A stretch of DNA of 64,000 nucleotides from positions 1 through 64,000 of the forward strand of contig CANQYY010000005.1 of the NCBI GenBank assembly GCA_947628225.1, read 5' to 3'. The translations under genes were made by a program, and so were the position numbers. This DNA comes from an uncultured Lachnospiraceae bacterium. Lineage in GTDB: Bacteria > Bacillota > Clostridia > Lachnospirales > Lachnospiraceae. Below, in pieces: positions 56,408-64,000 of this stretch. Each line of letters opens with the position of its first letter. Position 1 is the first letter of the stretch. The notes under the pieces were generated by a model. That model was not told the origin of the DNA and searched no databases. It worked only from the letters and a program-made list of their open reading frames with translations.

Positions 56408-57571
56408 TTACTCCTGATGATATTTTTTCAAAATCCGTTCAATCCGCTCTGTCGGATTCAAATATTCAGCAATCGAGGCGTCGTGATTCAGGGTATCAAT
56501 CAAAAGGGCGATATATTTGCTCATATCCACGTCAATATAATAGCTGCGCTCTAAGAGCTCCCTGGGCTGATAAACAAGATTTGTAGTCATCAGGCGGTAA
56601 ATCAGTCCGCTGTCAAACGCCTCGTCAAATTTTTTCAATCCGTTAGTGAAAAGGCCGAAGGTAGAAGCGACGATAATCCGGTTTGCCTTTCGGCGTTTTA
56701 ACTCGGTGGCAACATCAATCATGCTTTCACCGGAAGAAATCATATCGTCAATAATAATAATATCCTTTCCCTCTACATCAGAGCCTAAAAATTCATGGGC
56801 GATAATCGGATTGCGCCCCTCCACGATTTTTGTATAATCTCTCCGCTTATAGAAAGTACCTACGTCAATACCTGCCACATTGCCAAAGTATATGGCGCGT
56901 CCCATGGCGCCCTCATCCGGACTGATAATCATCATATTCCGGGCATTCATATGAATGTCCGGTACGTGCTGCAAAATCGCCTTAATAAACTGATAGGTGG
57001 GCTGTACGGTTTCAAAGCCTTTCAGGGGAATCGCATTCTGGACCCGCGGGTCATGGGCGTCAAAAGTAATAATATTCTCCACTCCCATATTCGTCAGTTC
57101 CTGAAGCGCCAGCGCGCAGTCAAGAGATTCTCTGGAGCTGCGTTTGTGCTGCCTGCTTTCATATAAAAACGGCATAATAACAGTAATTCGCCTTGCTTTT
57201 CCGCTGATAGCGGCAATAACACGTTTCAGATCCTGATAATGGTCGTCCGGCGACATATGGTTGATCTGGCCGCAGACCTTGTAGGATAAACTATGATTGC
57301 AAACATCCACGAGCAGATAGATATCTTTTCCTCTCACAGATTCATTCAGGATCCCCTTAGCTTCGCCGGAGCCAAAACGGGGGCAGACGGCGTCGATAAT
57401 GTAAGAATCCTTTTTGTAATTCGTAAAATGAATGGATGTTCCCGGATTGGTTTCATTCCTCCATCCGACGATATAGTCGTCTACCTTTTTCCCGATTGTC
57501 CTGCTGCTTTCCAGGGGAATGATTCCCAGGTCCCCGTAAGGGATAGTCTGTGATAAGTCTTTCTGGCTCAT
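56408..57571 (-). CDS. prs: ribose-phosphate pyrophosphokinase, long form
   Basis: A 387-residue PRPP synthetase homologue, making the activated ribose needed for nucleotides, His and Trp. Features: FDAHDPRVQN (catalytic region), ISPDEGAMGRA, and the PRPP-binding loop IIIIDDMISSGESMID. It is about 70 residues longer than the usual 310-320, with an N-terminal extension and altered flexible loop (YESRQHKRSSRESLD). ATG at 57571 follows GGAGGAAA; a start 15 bases earlier is less likely. Confidence 0.9.
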   Translation of the reverse strand: MSQKDLSQTIPYGDLGIIPLESSRTIGKKVDDYIVGWRNETNPGTSIHFTNYKKDSYIIDAVCPRFGSGEAKGILNESVRGKDIYLLVDVCNHSLSYKVCGQINHMSPDDHYQDLKRVIAAISGKARRITVIMPFLYESRQHKRSSRESLDCALALQELTNMGVENIITFDAHDPRVQNAIPLKGFETVQPTYQFIKAILQHVPDIHMNARNMMIISPDEGAMGRAIYFGNVAGIDVGTFYKRRDYTKIVEGRNPIIAHEFLGSDVEGKDIIIIDDMISSGESMIDVATELKRRKANRIIVASTFGLFTNGLKKFDEAFDSGLIYRLMTTNLVYQPRELLERSYYIDVDMSKYIALLIDTLNHDASIAEYLNPTERIERILKKYHQE

Positions 57572-57604
57572 TAGGGTTTCCTCCATTTTTTATGTATTTA
57601 TTAA

Positions 57605-58597
57605 TTAATGCTGCATAATTGCCTTTTTCAGCCGGATGTCATCTCCGGTTACTTTTATCAGGGTATAGCTGCTGGTAATGCGGGAAAAAATTCTCTCGCT
57701 GTAACGTTCCCGCAAATCGTCAAAAGAAAGATTGGTGGAAATAATAGTCGATTTGCCGCTGTTCTTCCGCGTATCAATGCAATAGTACAACTGGGAGGAG
57801 GTAAAGCTGTTATTTAACTCGGTCCCCAAATCATCAAGAATAAGCAAATCGCTGTTTAAAATATAAGAAACAGTGGCATCCTTTTCGTCCTGCGCCCTTC
57901 CCTTTTCAAACTTGTACGTTTCTAAAATATCAAATAGCTTTAATGAAGTCAAGTAGACTACCGTATGGGATTTGTCCAATAATTCCTTTGCTATGCAGTT
58001 TGTCAAAAAGGTCTTTCCCACTCCGGTATTCCCATATAAAAGCAAATTATCGTGTCTGGTATCGAAATCCCGGATAAAATTATTTACGGTATCGAGAATA
58101 TTCCTCATATTATCCCGCGGCGTCTGACCGGTAGTTTCTTCTATATAATCGTCCGGGTAAAAATCCAGATGGAAAAAGGAAAAGTTTTCCCGTTCCAGTA
58201 CTTCCTGCAAATTAGACTGCGAATAGAGAAAGTTTACAATTTCTTTTTCAAAGCAGTGGCATTTTACACCGTCAATATAGCCCGTATCCTCGCAGTCCGG
58301 GCATTCATAAACGGGTTTCAGATAATCGGCGGGAAAGCCGTGACGGGTCAGGAGAGATTCCTTTTCCTTTGTAATGGCGTCAATTTTTTCCTGCAGATTT
58401 CCCTCCTTTAAGCCCTTTGTCAGGGATTGTCTGGCATAGGAAACAGAAAGGCTTCGGATGTCGTCATCCAGCCTGCCAATGTCGGGAATGGCGGATAAAA
58501 CTTCCTGATACCGCTTTTGTAAAAGGTGCTTAGTGCGGACCTGCTTATCATAATATCCCAGCATTAATTGTTCGTATTGACTGTTAGTAAGTAACAT
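57605..58597 (-). CDS. DnaC/DnaI-like replicative helicase loader
   Basis: A 330-residue AAA+ ATPase that loads the DnaB/DnaC-type helicase. A coiled N-terminus is followed by a zinc-type cluster (CPDCEDTGYIDGVKCHC) and the ATPase with Walker A GNTGVGKT, Walker B LLILDDLG and arginine finger region RYSERIFSRI. AGAAAGGAAAG lies upstream of the start. It follows the dnaD-like gene on the same strand, matching primosome gene pairs in Firmicutes. Confidence 0.9.
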   Translation of the reverse strand: MLLTNSQYEQLMLGYYDKQVRTKHLLQKRYQEVLSAIPDIGRLDDDIRSLSVSYARQSLTKGLKEGNLQEKIDAITKEKESLLTRHGFPADYLKPVYECPDCEDTGYIDGVKCHCFEKEIVNFLYSQSNLQEVLERENFSFFHLDFYPDDYIEETTGQTPRDNMRNILDTVNNFIRDFDTRHDNLLLYGNTGVGKTFLTNCIAKELLDKSHTVVYLTSLKLFDILETYKFEKGRAQDEKDATVSYILNSDLLILDDLGTELNNSFTSSQLYYCIDTRKNSGKSTIISTNLSFDDLRERYSERIFSRITSSYTLIKVTGDDIRLKKAIMQH

Positions 58598-58623
58598 AGG
58601 CTTTCCTTTCTCTTATTTATAGA

Positions 58624-59730
58624 CTACGATTCCCTGGTGCGGAGGAGCTGTTTTTCCAAATTGCTGTACTCGCTTTTGGAATAATTCCGCTGCGGAAAAT
58701 TCTGAAATTGATTCCGGGCGGCAATGACCTTCTTCCGGTCGGAGGAGTTCCGTTTTTTCCGCTGGAAGGATTCGTCGCATTTTTCAACATCTTCGAGGGA
58801 AACGACCTGTTTTTCATGCCAGTCCTTCAAAATCTTTGATACATAGTGGAGATTGGTATCCCCGGTCTGTAAAACCGTACGTTTACAGGCTTCCTTTATA
58901 ATGCTGTCGGAAAAATGGTAGGCGTTCCAGCTGTCAATAATTTCCCTCTCGGCAGGCGCCAGACCCCGTTTGATGCCGAGGGCTCCGGCTACCAGAGAAT
59001 AGGCGCCGCTGAATCTCTCGGATTCCTCTCTGGCCTCCTCCGGCGTATGGATTCCCTGCTTCGCCCAGCTAATGCCGATAGCCTCAATATACCGGGGCTG
59101 CTTCTTTCCTTTTTTTATTGCCGTTTCATATAAGGTAACTAAAAGTCCGGAAGAAAAACCGATATCGCACATGAAATATAAGATAAGCTGTAAATGTGCC
59201 GGGGAGACCGGCGTTCCCAATAACGCCTCCACCCGGGTAATGGTTTCTTCTATTTCAACATCCTTTGTCAATGCCTCTGCCTGCAGAGGAGTATAGGTAT
59301 GCTTGTCCGGCAGATTGATTTCGGCGGGTTCCTCCGCAGCATGATTCATGGAGCCCGGCTTTTGCGTCCCGTAGGCGCTATCGTCAGCCAAATCGGCGAC
59401 GGACTCCGGCGCCGGCCCTTCTTCTGCCGTGGAGGGCGACGCATCGCAGAGGAGAATCCGGGAAATTTCGCCGTTTTCTTCCTGCAGCTGCAAAAGCCCT
59501 TCCCGATTCCAGTAACGCAGCGCGCGCAAAATATCATTTTCCGTGCATTCCATCAAATCGGCCAGCCTGGTAACAGACCACTCTCTCTCTCCCGGATGTT
59601 CACAGACCATTTTAAGATACAGATAAACCTTGACAAAGTTGCCGTTTGCCGACGGCATATAAGTACGGATAAAAGAATTCGGTATCTGTGTATATCCGCT
59701 CCCCCGCGCTCCTGTTATAGTAAACCCCAT
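58624..59730 (-). CDS. DnaD/DnaB-domain primosome protein
   Basis: A 368-residue replication initiation protein. The N-terminal winged helix (YTQIPNSFIRTYM ... FVKVYLYLKMVCEHPG ... TRLADLMECTENDILRALRYWNREGLL) is the DnaD type, and a DnaB_2/DnaD-like C-terminal domain follows (about 220-300; REIIDSWNAYHFSDSIIKEACKRTV). It remodels DNA to admit helicase and loader at origins or stalled forks. The start is uncertain: ATG at 59730 or 59754; the frame is open further upstream to 59847. DnaA-like boxes lie upstream. Confidence 0.85.
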   Translation of the reverse strand: MGFTITGARGSGYTQIPNSFIRTYMPSANGNFVKVYLYLKMVCEHPGEREWSVTRLADLMECTENDILRALRYWNREGLLQLQEENGEISRILLCDASPSTAEEGPAPESVADLADDSAYGTQKPGSMNHAAEEPAEINLPDKHTYTPLQAEALTKDVEIEETITRVEALLGTPVSPAHLQLILYFMCDIGFSSGLLVTLYETAIKKGKKQPRYIEAIGISWAKQGIHTPEEAREESERFSGAYSLVAGALGIKRGLAPAEREIIDSWNAYHFSDSIIKEACKRTVLQTGDTNLHYVSKILKDWHEKQVVSLEDVEKCDESFQRKKRNSSDRKKVIAARNQFQNFPQRNYSKSEYSNLEKQLLRTRES

Positions 59731-59873
59731 TCCTGCGATCCATTCCTTTCTCATACAGCAGCCAATTCTGTTTTGCTGCAACCTGTTCTTGCACACCGAG
59801 TATATCATAAAGAAAATGGAGTTGCAAATGGGGCAGAAGGTGTACATTTGCTGTAGAAAAGAGGTGTTGACAA

Positions 59874-60065
59874 TGTGGATAATGTGGATAGTATATATAC
59901 GTCCGTACTATTTTGGTAGAAAAAGAAAAGAAAAGTAACGATTTTACATGGGTTTGCAGATTTAAAAAATTAAAATAAATTATTCACAAATTTTTCTTGA
60001 CAAAAAACTATCCACAGCTGGTTCATTCGACAGAATGTTGATAAGGCTGTGGATAATGTGCATAA
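59874..60065. promoter_or_regulatory. cluster of six DnaA-box-like sequences between dnaD-like gene and murC
   Basis: Boxes read on the plus strand: TGTGGATAA (59874-59882) abutting TGTGGATAG (59883-59891), TTATTCACA (59980-59988), CTATCCACA (60008-60016), and TGTGGATAA (60048-60056) abutting TGTGCATAA (60057-60065). Two are perfect TTATCCACA boxes on the minus strand and one fits TTATNCACA. The DNA between 59930 and 60010 is very AT rich. The layout suggests control by DnaA of the divergent or adjacent genes, or a DnaA-titrating or unwinding site. Confidence 0.7.
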
Positions 60066-60066
60066 A

Positions 60067-61449
60067 TTAGCTGTTTAAAAGGCTCTCGCCAATCTCTACA
60101 ATGTTTCCGGCGCCCATAGTTATCAACAGGTCGCCGTCGACTAAATTTTTTAAAATAAATTTTTTAATTTCTTCAAAATCCGGAAAATAATACACTTCCT
60201 TACCCAGGTTTTCCAGTTCCTCTTTCAGGTTCCGGGAAGAAATATCCCCGGGATCTTTTTCCCTGGCGGCATAAATATCGGCAAGGATAACCTTATCGGA
60301 AAGAGAAAGAGCTTTGGCAAAGTCCTTTAAAAAGGCTCTCGTTCTCGTATAGGTGTGGGGCTGGAAAAGACACCAGAGCGTATTGTGGGGATATCGTTCG
60401 GCGCAGGCCAGGGCCGCTTTGATTTCCGTGGGGTGATGGGCGTAGTCATCAATAATAGTAAAGCCGTTTTTCTTTCCTTTATATTCAAATCGACGGTCGG
60501 CGCCGTGAAAAGCACTCAGGGCATTTTGAATGACCGTTTTTTCTATTCCGTATAGAGAAGCAAGGGCGAGGCACGCCAATGTGTTGGAAATATTATGGGC
60601 GCCCGCCACATTCAGAGAAAAATGTGCCGCTTTTTCCTGATTTACCAAAACATCAAAGCTGCCGCAGCCGAGTTCATCATAGGAAATATTCCCTGCCGTA
60701 AAATCCGCTTCCTTATTTTCAACCCCATACGTCAGTATCCGGCAGGAAAGATCTTTTATGATCTCTTTATAATTTTCAATATCGGCATTGATGATAAGAG
60801 TGCCGCGCGCCGGTATCCGTTTGGCAAATTCCCGGAAAGAATGGCGGATATCGGCAAGATCCTTAAAGAAGTCCATATGGTCTTCTTCTATATTAAGAAT
60901 AATTCCGACTGTAGGGAAAAATTGTAAAAAGCTGTTTGTATATTCGCATGCCTCGGTAATAAAGTGCTCCGAGTGGCCGATGCGGATGTTTCCGTTAATG
61001 GCGGGTAAAATGCCGCCTACGGAAATCGTGGGGTCAAGGCCTGCTTCCAAAAAAATATGGGAGGCGATAGAGGTAGTGGTGGTTTTTCCGTGCGTGCCGG
61101 AAATAGCGATAGCGGAAGAATAATTTTTCATAATCTGTCCTACCATCCTTGCCCGCTCCATGATCGGAATGCCCAGAGCCCTTGCCTGCTGCAACTCGGG
61201 ATTGGTAGATTTTACCGCCGCCGTGTAGACTACCAGGGCAATGTCATCTGTAATATTTTTTTCTGCTTGTTCATATACTACTGGTATGCCAAGGGATTCT
61301 AAATGCTGGGTAATTTTGCTTTCCTGCCGGTCGGAGCCGGTAATGGTAAAGCCCATACTGTGCAGCAATTCGGCAAAGCCGCTCATGCTGATGCCGCCAA
61401 TGCCGGTAAAATGAATTTTGCAGGGCCGTTTAAAATCAATGTTATACAT
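60067..61449 (-). CDS. murC: UDP-N-acetylmuramate--L-alanine ligase
   Basis: A 460-residue cytoplasmic ligase adding L-Ala to UDP-MurNAc in peptidoglycan synthesis. N-terminal HFTGIGGISMSGFAELLHSMGF binds the UDP substrate, ISGTHGKTTTTSIASH is the ATP site, and EACEYTNSFLQF, DDYAHHPTEI and FQPHTYTRTRAFLKDFA are Mur-ligase signatures. AGAAAGGTG lies before the start. It ends two bases from the last DnaA-like box. Confidence 0.96.
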   Translation of the reverse strand: MYNIDFKRPCKIHFTGIGGISMSGFAELLHSMGFTITGSDRQESKITQHLESLGIPVVYEQAEKNITDDIALVVYTAAVKSTNPELQQARALGIPIMERARMVGQIMKNYSSAIAISGTHGKTTTTSIASHIFLEAGLDPTISVGGILPAINGNIRIGHSEHFITEACEYTNSFLQFFPTVGIILNIEEDHMDFFKDLADIRHSFREFAKRIPARGTLIINADIENYKEIIKDLSCRILTYGVENKEADFTAGNISYDELGCGSFDVLVNQEKAAHFSLNVAGAHNISNTLACLALASLYGIEKTVIQNALSAFHGADRRFEYKGKKNGFTIIDDYAHHPTEIKAALACAERYPHNTLWCLFQPHTYTRTRAFLKDFAKALSLSDKVILADIYAAREKDPGDISSRNLKEELENLGKEVYYFPDFEEIKKFILKNLVDGDLLITMGAGNIVEIGESLLNS

Positions 61450-61558
61450 AAGTAAAGCACCTTTCTTCTTATTTCTATTTATAATTATATTGTTCTATTG
61501 GAAAAAATACAAGGCAAAAGGTGAATATGCTTAATAGCGGACAAAATTTTTGTGCAAA

Positions 61559-61598
61559 TTGACGAAAAAAGGAAAAAAGAGTTAAAAAATTTCGTCAA
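61559..61598. promoter_or_regulatory. inverted repeat upstream of the glgC promoter
   Basis: TTGACGAAA (61559-61567) and TTTCGTCAA (61590-61598) are exact reverse complements 22 bases apart, ending six bases before the glgC -35 element. It could be an operator for glycogen genes or for divergent murC. Confidence 0.5.
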
Positions 61599-61603
61599 AA
61601 TGA

Positions 61604-61632
61604 TTCACATTTAGCAAAGGATATGATATACT
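61604..61632 (+). promoter_or_regulatory. glgC promoter
   Basis: TTCACA (61604-61609) and TATACT (61627-61632) are 17 bases apart, giving a leader of about 27 bases to the glgC start, which has AGAGGTG upstream. Confidence 0.65.
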
Positions 61633-61665
61633 CTATTACATAATCTAAACAACAGAGGTGATAAC

Positions 61666-62943
61666 ATGATTAAAAAAGAAATGATAGCCATGTTACTTGC
61701 TGGGGGGCAAGGGTCAAGATTGGGTGTCTTGACTGCAAATGTAGCAAAACCTGCTGTTGCTTTTGGGGGAAAATATCGTATAATTGATTTTCCGTTGAGT
61801 AACTGTATCAACTCCGGTGTTGATACAGTGGGTGTGCTGACGCAGTATCAGCCGCTGAAGCTGAATACCCACATCGGAATCGGTATTCCGTGGGATTTGG
61901 ATCGTAATGTTGGAGGAGTATCCGTGTTACCGCCGTATGAAAAAAGTACAAGCAGTGAGTGGTATACCGGAACAGCAAATGCCATTTACCAGAATTTGAA
62001 TTATATGGAATATTATAATCCGGACTATGTGTTAATTCTCGGTGGCGACCACATTTACAAAATGGATTATCAGGTCATGCTGGATTTTCACAAGGCAAAC
62101 AATGCAGATATTACGATGGCGACAATTCCTGTGCCGTTAGAGGAGGCAAGCCGTTTCGGCGTCTGTATTACAGATGACACTCATCGCATTCTGGAGTTTG
62201 AGGAGAAGCCGGAGCATCCGAGAAGCAATCTGGCATCCATGGGAATCTATATTTTCTCATGGCCGGTATTAAAAGAAGCGCTCATTACGTTGAAGGATCA
62301 AAAAGGGTGTGACTTTGGCAAACATATTCTGCCGTATTGTCACGAGAGAGGGGACCGTATTTTTGCCTATGAGTACAATGCCTACTGGAAAGATGTAGGG
62401 ACTCTCGGCTCCTATTGGGAGTCCAATATGGAGCTGATTGATTTGATTCCGATATTCAATCTGTATGAGGAATTCTGGAAAATCTATACCAGAAATGAAT
62501 GGCTTCGTCCACAGTATATTGCCGGAAATGCTATTGTGGATAAAGCGATTATGGGAGATGGTTGTGAAATTTATGGAGAGGTACACAATTCCGTTATTGG
62601 TTCCGATGTCATTATTGAAGAAGGCGCCGTGGTGCGGGACTCCATTATTATGAATTCCGTCCGCATCGGTAAAAATACGATATTGGACAAAACGATTGTA
62701 TCCGAGGACACGGTGATTGGAGATAATTGTGTCCTGGGAGCCGGCGAAGAAAATATTGTAAACAAATTAAAGCCGGACGTATATGCCTTTAATCTTGTTA
62801 CCGTGGGTGACAGAACGGTAATCCCGGATGGTGTGACGATAGGTAAAAATACTGCCATATCAGGTAAGACCACAAAGGAAGATTACCCGGACAACACCCT
62901 GGCAGGGGGAGAAACTTTGATAAAGGCAGGTGACGTATTATGA
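61666..62943 (+). CDS. glgC: glucose-1-phosphate adenylyltransferase, catalytic subunit
   Basis: A 425-residue enzyme forming ADP-glucose from ATP and glucose 1-phosphate, the committed step of glycogen synthesis. The N-terminal [38 protein letters not shown] and [10 protein letters not shown] are nucleotidyltransferase signatures, FEEKPEHP binds the sugar phosphate, and the C-terminal part is a left-handed beta helix. glgD overlaps it by four bases. Confidence 0.96.
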   Translation: MIKKEMIAMLLAGGQGSRLGVLTANVAKPAVAFGGKYRIIDFPLSNCINSGVDTVGVLTQYQPLKLNTHIGIGIPWDLDRNVGGVSVLPPYEKSTSSEWYTGTANAIYQNLNYMEYYNPDYVLILGGDHIYKMDYQVMLDFHKANNADITMATIPVPLEEASRFGVCITDDTHRILEFEEKPEHPRSNLASMGIYIFSWPVLKEALITLKDQKGCDFGKHILPYCHERGDRIFAYEYNAYWKDVGTLGSYWESNMELIDLIPIFNLYEEFWKIYTRNEWLRPQYIAGNAIVDKAIMGDGCEIYGEVHNSVIGSDVIIEEGAVVRDSIIMNSVRIGKNTILDKTIVSEDTVIGDNCVLGAGEENIVNKLKPDVYAFNLVTVGDRTVIPDGVTIGKNTAISGKTTKEDYPDNTLAGGETLIKAGDVL

Positions 62944-64000
62944 GAGCAATAGGAATCATTCTGGCCGGTGGGAACAGCAGCCGGATGAAGGAACTGACAA
63001 GGAAACGCGCCACAGCAGCGTTGCCTGTAGCGGGAGGATACAGAGGAATTGATTTTGCGCTGAGCAGCATGTCAAATTCACATATTAATAAGGTTGGCGT
63101 TTTTACCCAGTATAATTCAAAGTCGCTGACCCAGCATCTGAATTCTTCCAAATGGTGGGACTTCGGCCGTAAGCAGGGCGGATTGTTTGTTTTTACGCCG
63201 ACCCAGACGCATGATAATAATTATTGGTATAGAGGCACGGCAGATGCGATAGCGCAGAATATCGACTTTTTGAAAACAAGCCATGAGCCGTATGTTATTA
63301 TTGCCTCCGGCGACTGCGTATATAAGATGGACATGAATACGCTGTTGGAATATCATATCGAGAAAAATGCGGATATTACCATTGTAACTAAGGATTTGGG
63401 AAAATGTGATGACCCGAGCCGTTTCGGCGTTGTATCCGTGGATGAAAACGGGCTGGTAACAGAATTTGAGGAAAAGCCGATCGTTACATCCAAAACTCTT
63501 GTATCCACGGGAATTTATGTCATCCGCCGCAGACAGCTGATTGAAATGATCGAACGCGCCGGAGATGAGGACAGATTTGATTTGGTAAAGGATATTTTTC
63601 TCCGTTACAAGGGACTGAAGAAAATATATGCTTACCAGATGGATTCTTACTGGAGCAATATTACAACAGTGGAGTCCTATTATAAGACAAATATGGACTT
63701 TCTGGAGAGGAAGACAAGACAGTATTTCTTCAATGAGTACCCACAGGTGGCATCTAAGATTGAGGATTTACCGCCGGCGAAATATAATGTCGGTTCCAAG
63801 GTAAACAACAGTCTGATCGCCAGCGGATGTATCATTAATGGGGAAGTGACGGATTCTATCTTGTTTAAAGAGGTATATGTTGGTAATAATTGTACAATAC
63901 GAAATTCCATTATACTGAATGATGTGTATATTGGAGATAATACTTATATAGAAAATTGCATCGTAGAGAGCCATGATACCATCCGGGCAAACTCCAACTA
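62940..64000 (+). CDS. glgD: GlgD regulatory subunit of ADP-glucose pyrophosphorylase (partial, cut by window edge)
   Basis: The first 353 residues of the GlgC-like regulatory subunit typical of Firmicutes. [42 protein letters not shown] resembles GlgC but departs from it at catalytic positions, notably [11 protein letters not shown] in place of GGDHIYKMD. GlgD pairs with GlgC to raise activity. ATGA overlap with the glgC stop shows translational coupling. The C-terminus lies beyond position 64000. Confidence 0.93.
   Translation, partial: MRAIGIILAGGNSSRMKELTRKRATAALPVAGGYRGIDFALSSMSNSHINKVGVFTQYNSKSLTQHLNSSKWWDFGRKQGGLFVFTPTQTHDNNYWYRGTADAIAQNIDFLKTSHEPYVIIASGDCVYKMDMNTLLEYHIEKNADITIVTKDLGKCDDPSRFGVVSVDENGLVTEFEEKPIVTSKTLVSTGIYVIRRRQLIEMIERAGDEDRFDLVKDIFLRYKGLKKIYAYQMDSYWSNITTVESYYKTNMDFLERKTRQYFFNEYPQVASKIEDLPPAKYNVGSKVNNSLIASGCIINGEVTDSILFKEVYVGNNCTIRNSIILNDVYIGDNTYIENCIVESHDTIRANSN

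Noticed and set aside
59874-60065. Chromosomal replication origin
   Set aside because: No dnaA, dnaN, recF or gyr genes are nearby. DnaA boxes alone do not establish an origin, so it is listed only as a regulatory cluster.

Overview
The window looks like chromosomal DNA of an anaerobic, probably spore-forming member of the Clostridia, most likely of Lachnospiraceae type. This is inferred from gene content and order, not from any search. The pointers are the GlgC/GlgD pair, a FeoA-FeoB fusion, indolepyruvate:ferredoxin oxidoreductase, a group B-like [FeFe] hydrogenase with HydE, a CwlD-type amidase, an F-type ATP synthase with a sodium-binding c subunit, and a long PRPP synthetase.

Positions 1-17,800 are accessory. 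They hold an IS481-like insertion sequence with readable terminal inverted repeats, and a metallo-hydrolase and a nucleoside phosphorylase. A serine recombinase follows, beside a pair of inverted 14-bp repeats that bracket a promoter-sized segment in front of an acyltransferase gene. Next come a broken GNAT gene, a methyltransferase, and about 1.8 kb of mobile-element debris (6.25-8.03 kb). The debris contains a relaxase N-terminal stub, a perfect 12-bp-arm palindrome and a compact locus organised like a type I toxin-antitoxin (Fst/par) system. After that lie an isomerase-like TIM barrel, a MATE efflux gene behind a promoter-terminator leader, a nuclease lipoprotein, a PAS protein, an AbiE toxin-antitoxin pair and a chemoreceptor pseudogene broken by one in-frame stop and one dinucleotide slip.

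Positions 17,800-39,500 are mostly co-directional metabolic and signalling genes: a hybrid sensor kinase, fructosamine kinase-like protein, FeoAB, an amidohydrolase, a flavin reductase-rubredoxin fusion, HydE with dihydrofolate reductase, a NYN/LOTUS protein and a lipoprotein. A five-copy tandem repeat of about 118 bp precedes iorAB. A cell-wall group (GH18, CwlD) and a sua5-phosphatase-rpiB-proC run follow. The phosphatase homologue of that run has lost its catalytic Cys and Arg.

Positions 39,500-46,700 are the complete ATP synthase operon (two small membrane genes, then a, c, b, delta, alpha, gamma, beta, epsilon). The c subunit carries the known Na+-coordinating residues, so the enzyme is predicted to be Na+-coupled.

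Positions 46,850-56,330 hold a Nudix hydrolase, a sodium:solute symporter, a diguanylate cyclase, a WYL regulator overlapping the hydrogenase gene, a glycosyltransferase and a class A penicillin-binding protein. From 56,400 to 61,450 genes run on the minus strand: PRPP synthetase, a DnaC/DnaI-like helicase loader, a DnaD-like protein and murC. A cluster of six DnaA-box-like sequences lies between the dnaD-like gene and murC. The window ends in glgC-glgD; glgD is cut by the right edge.

The strongest candidates for something undescribed are the convergent toxin/antisense RNA locus at 7.53-7.85 kb, the recombinase-linked promoter segment at 3.66-3.81 kb, the DnaA-box cluster at 59.87-60.07 kb and the tandem repeat leader of iorAB.
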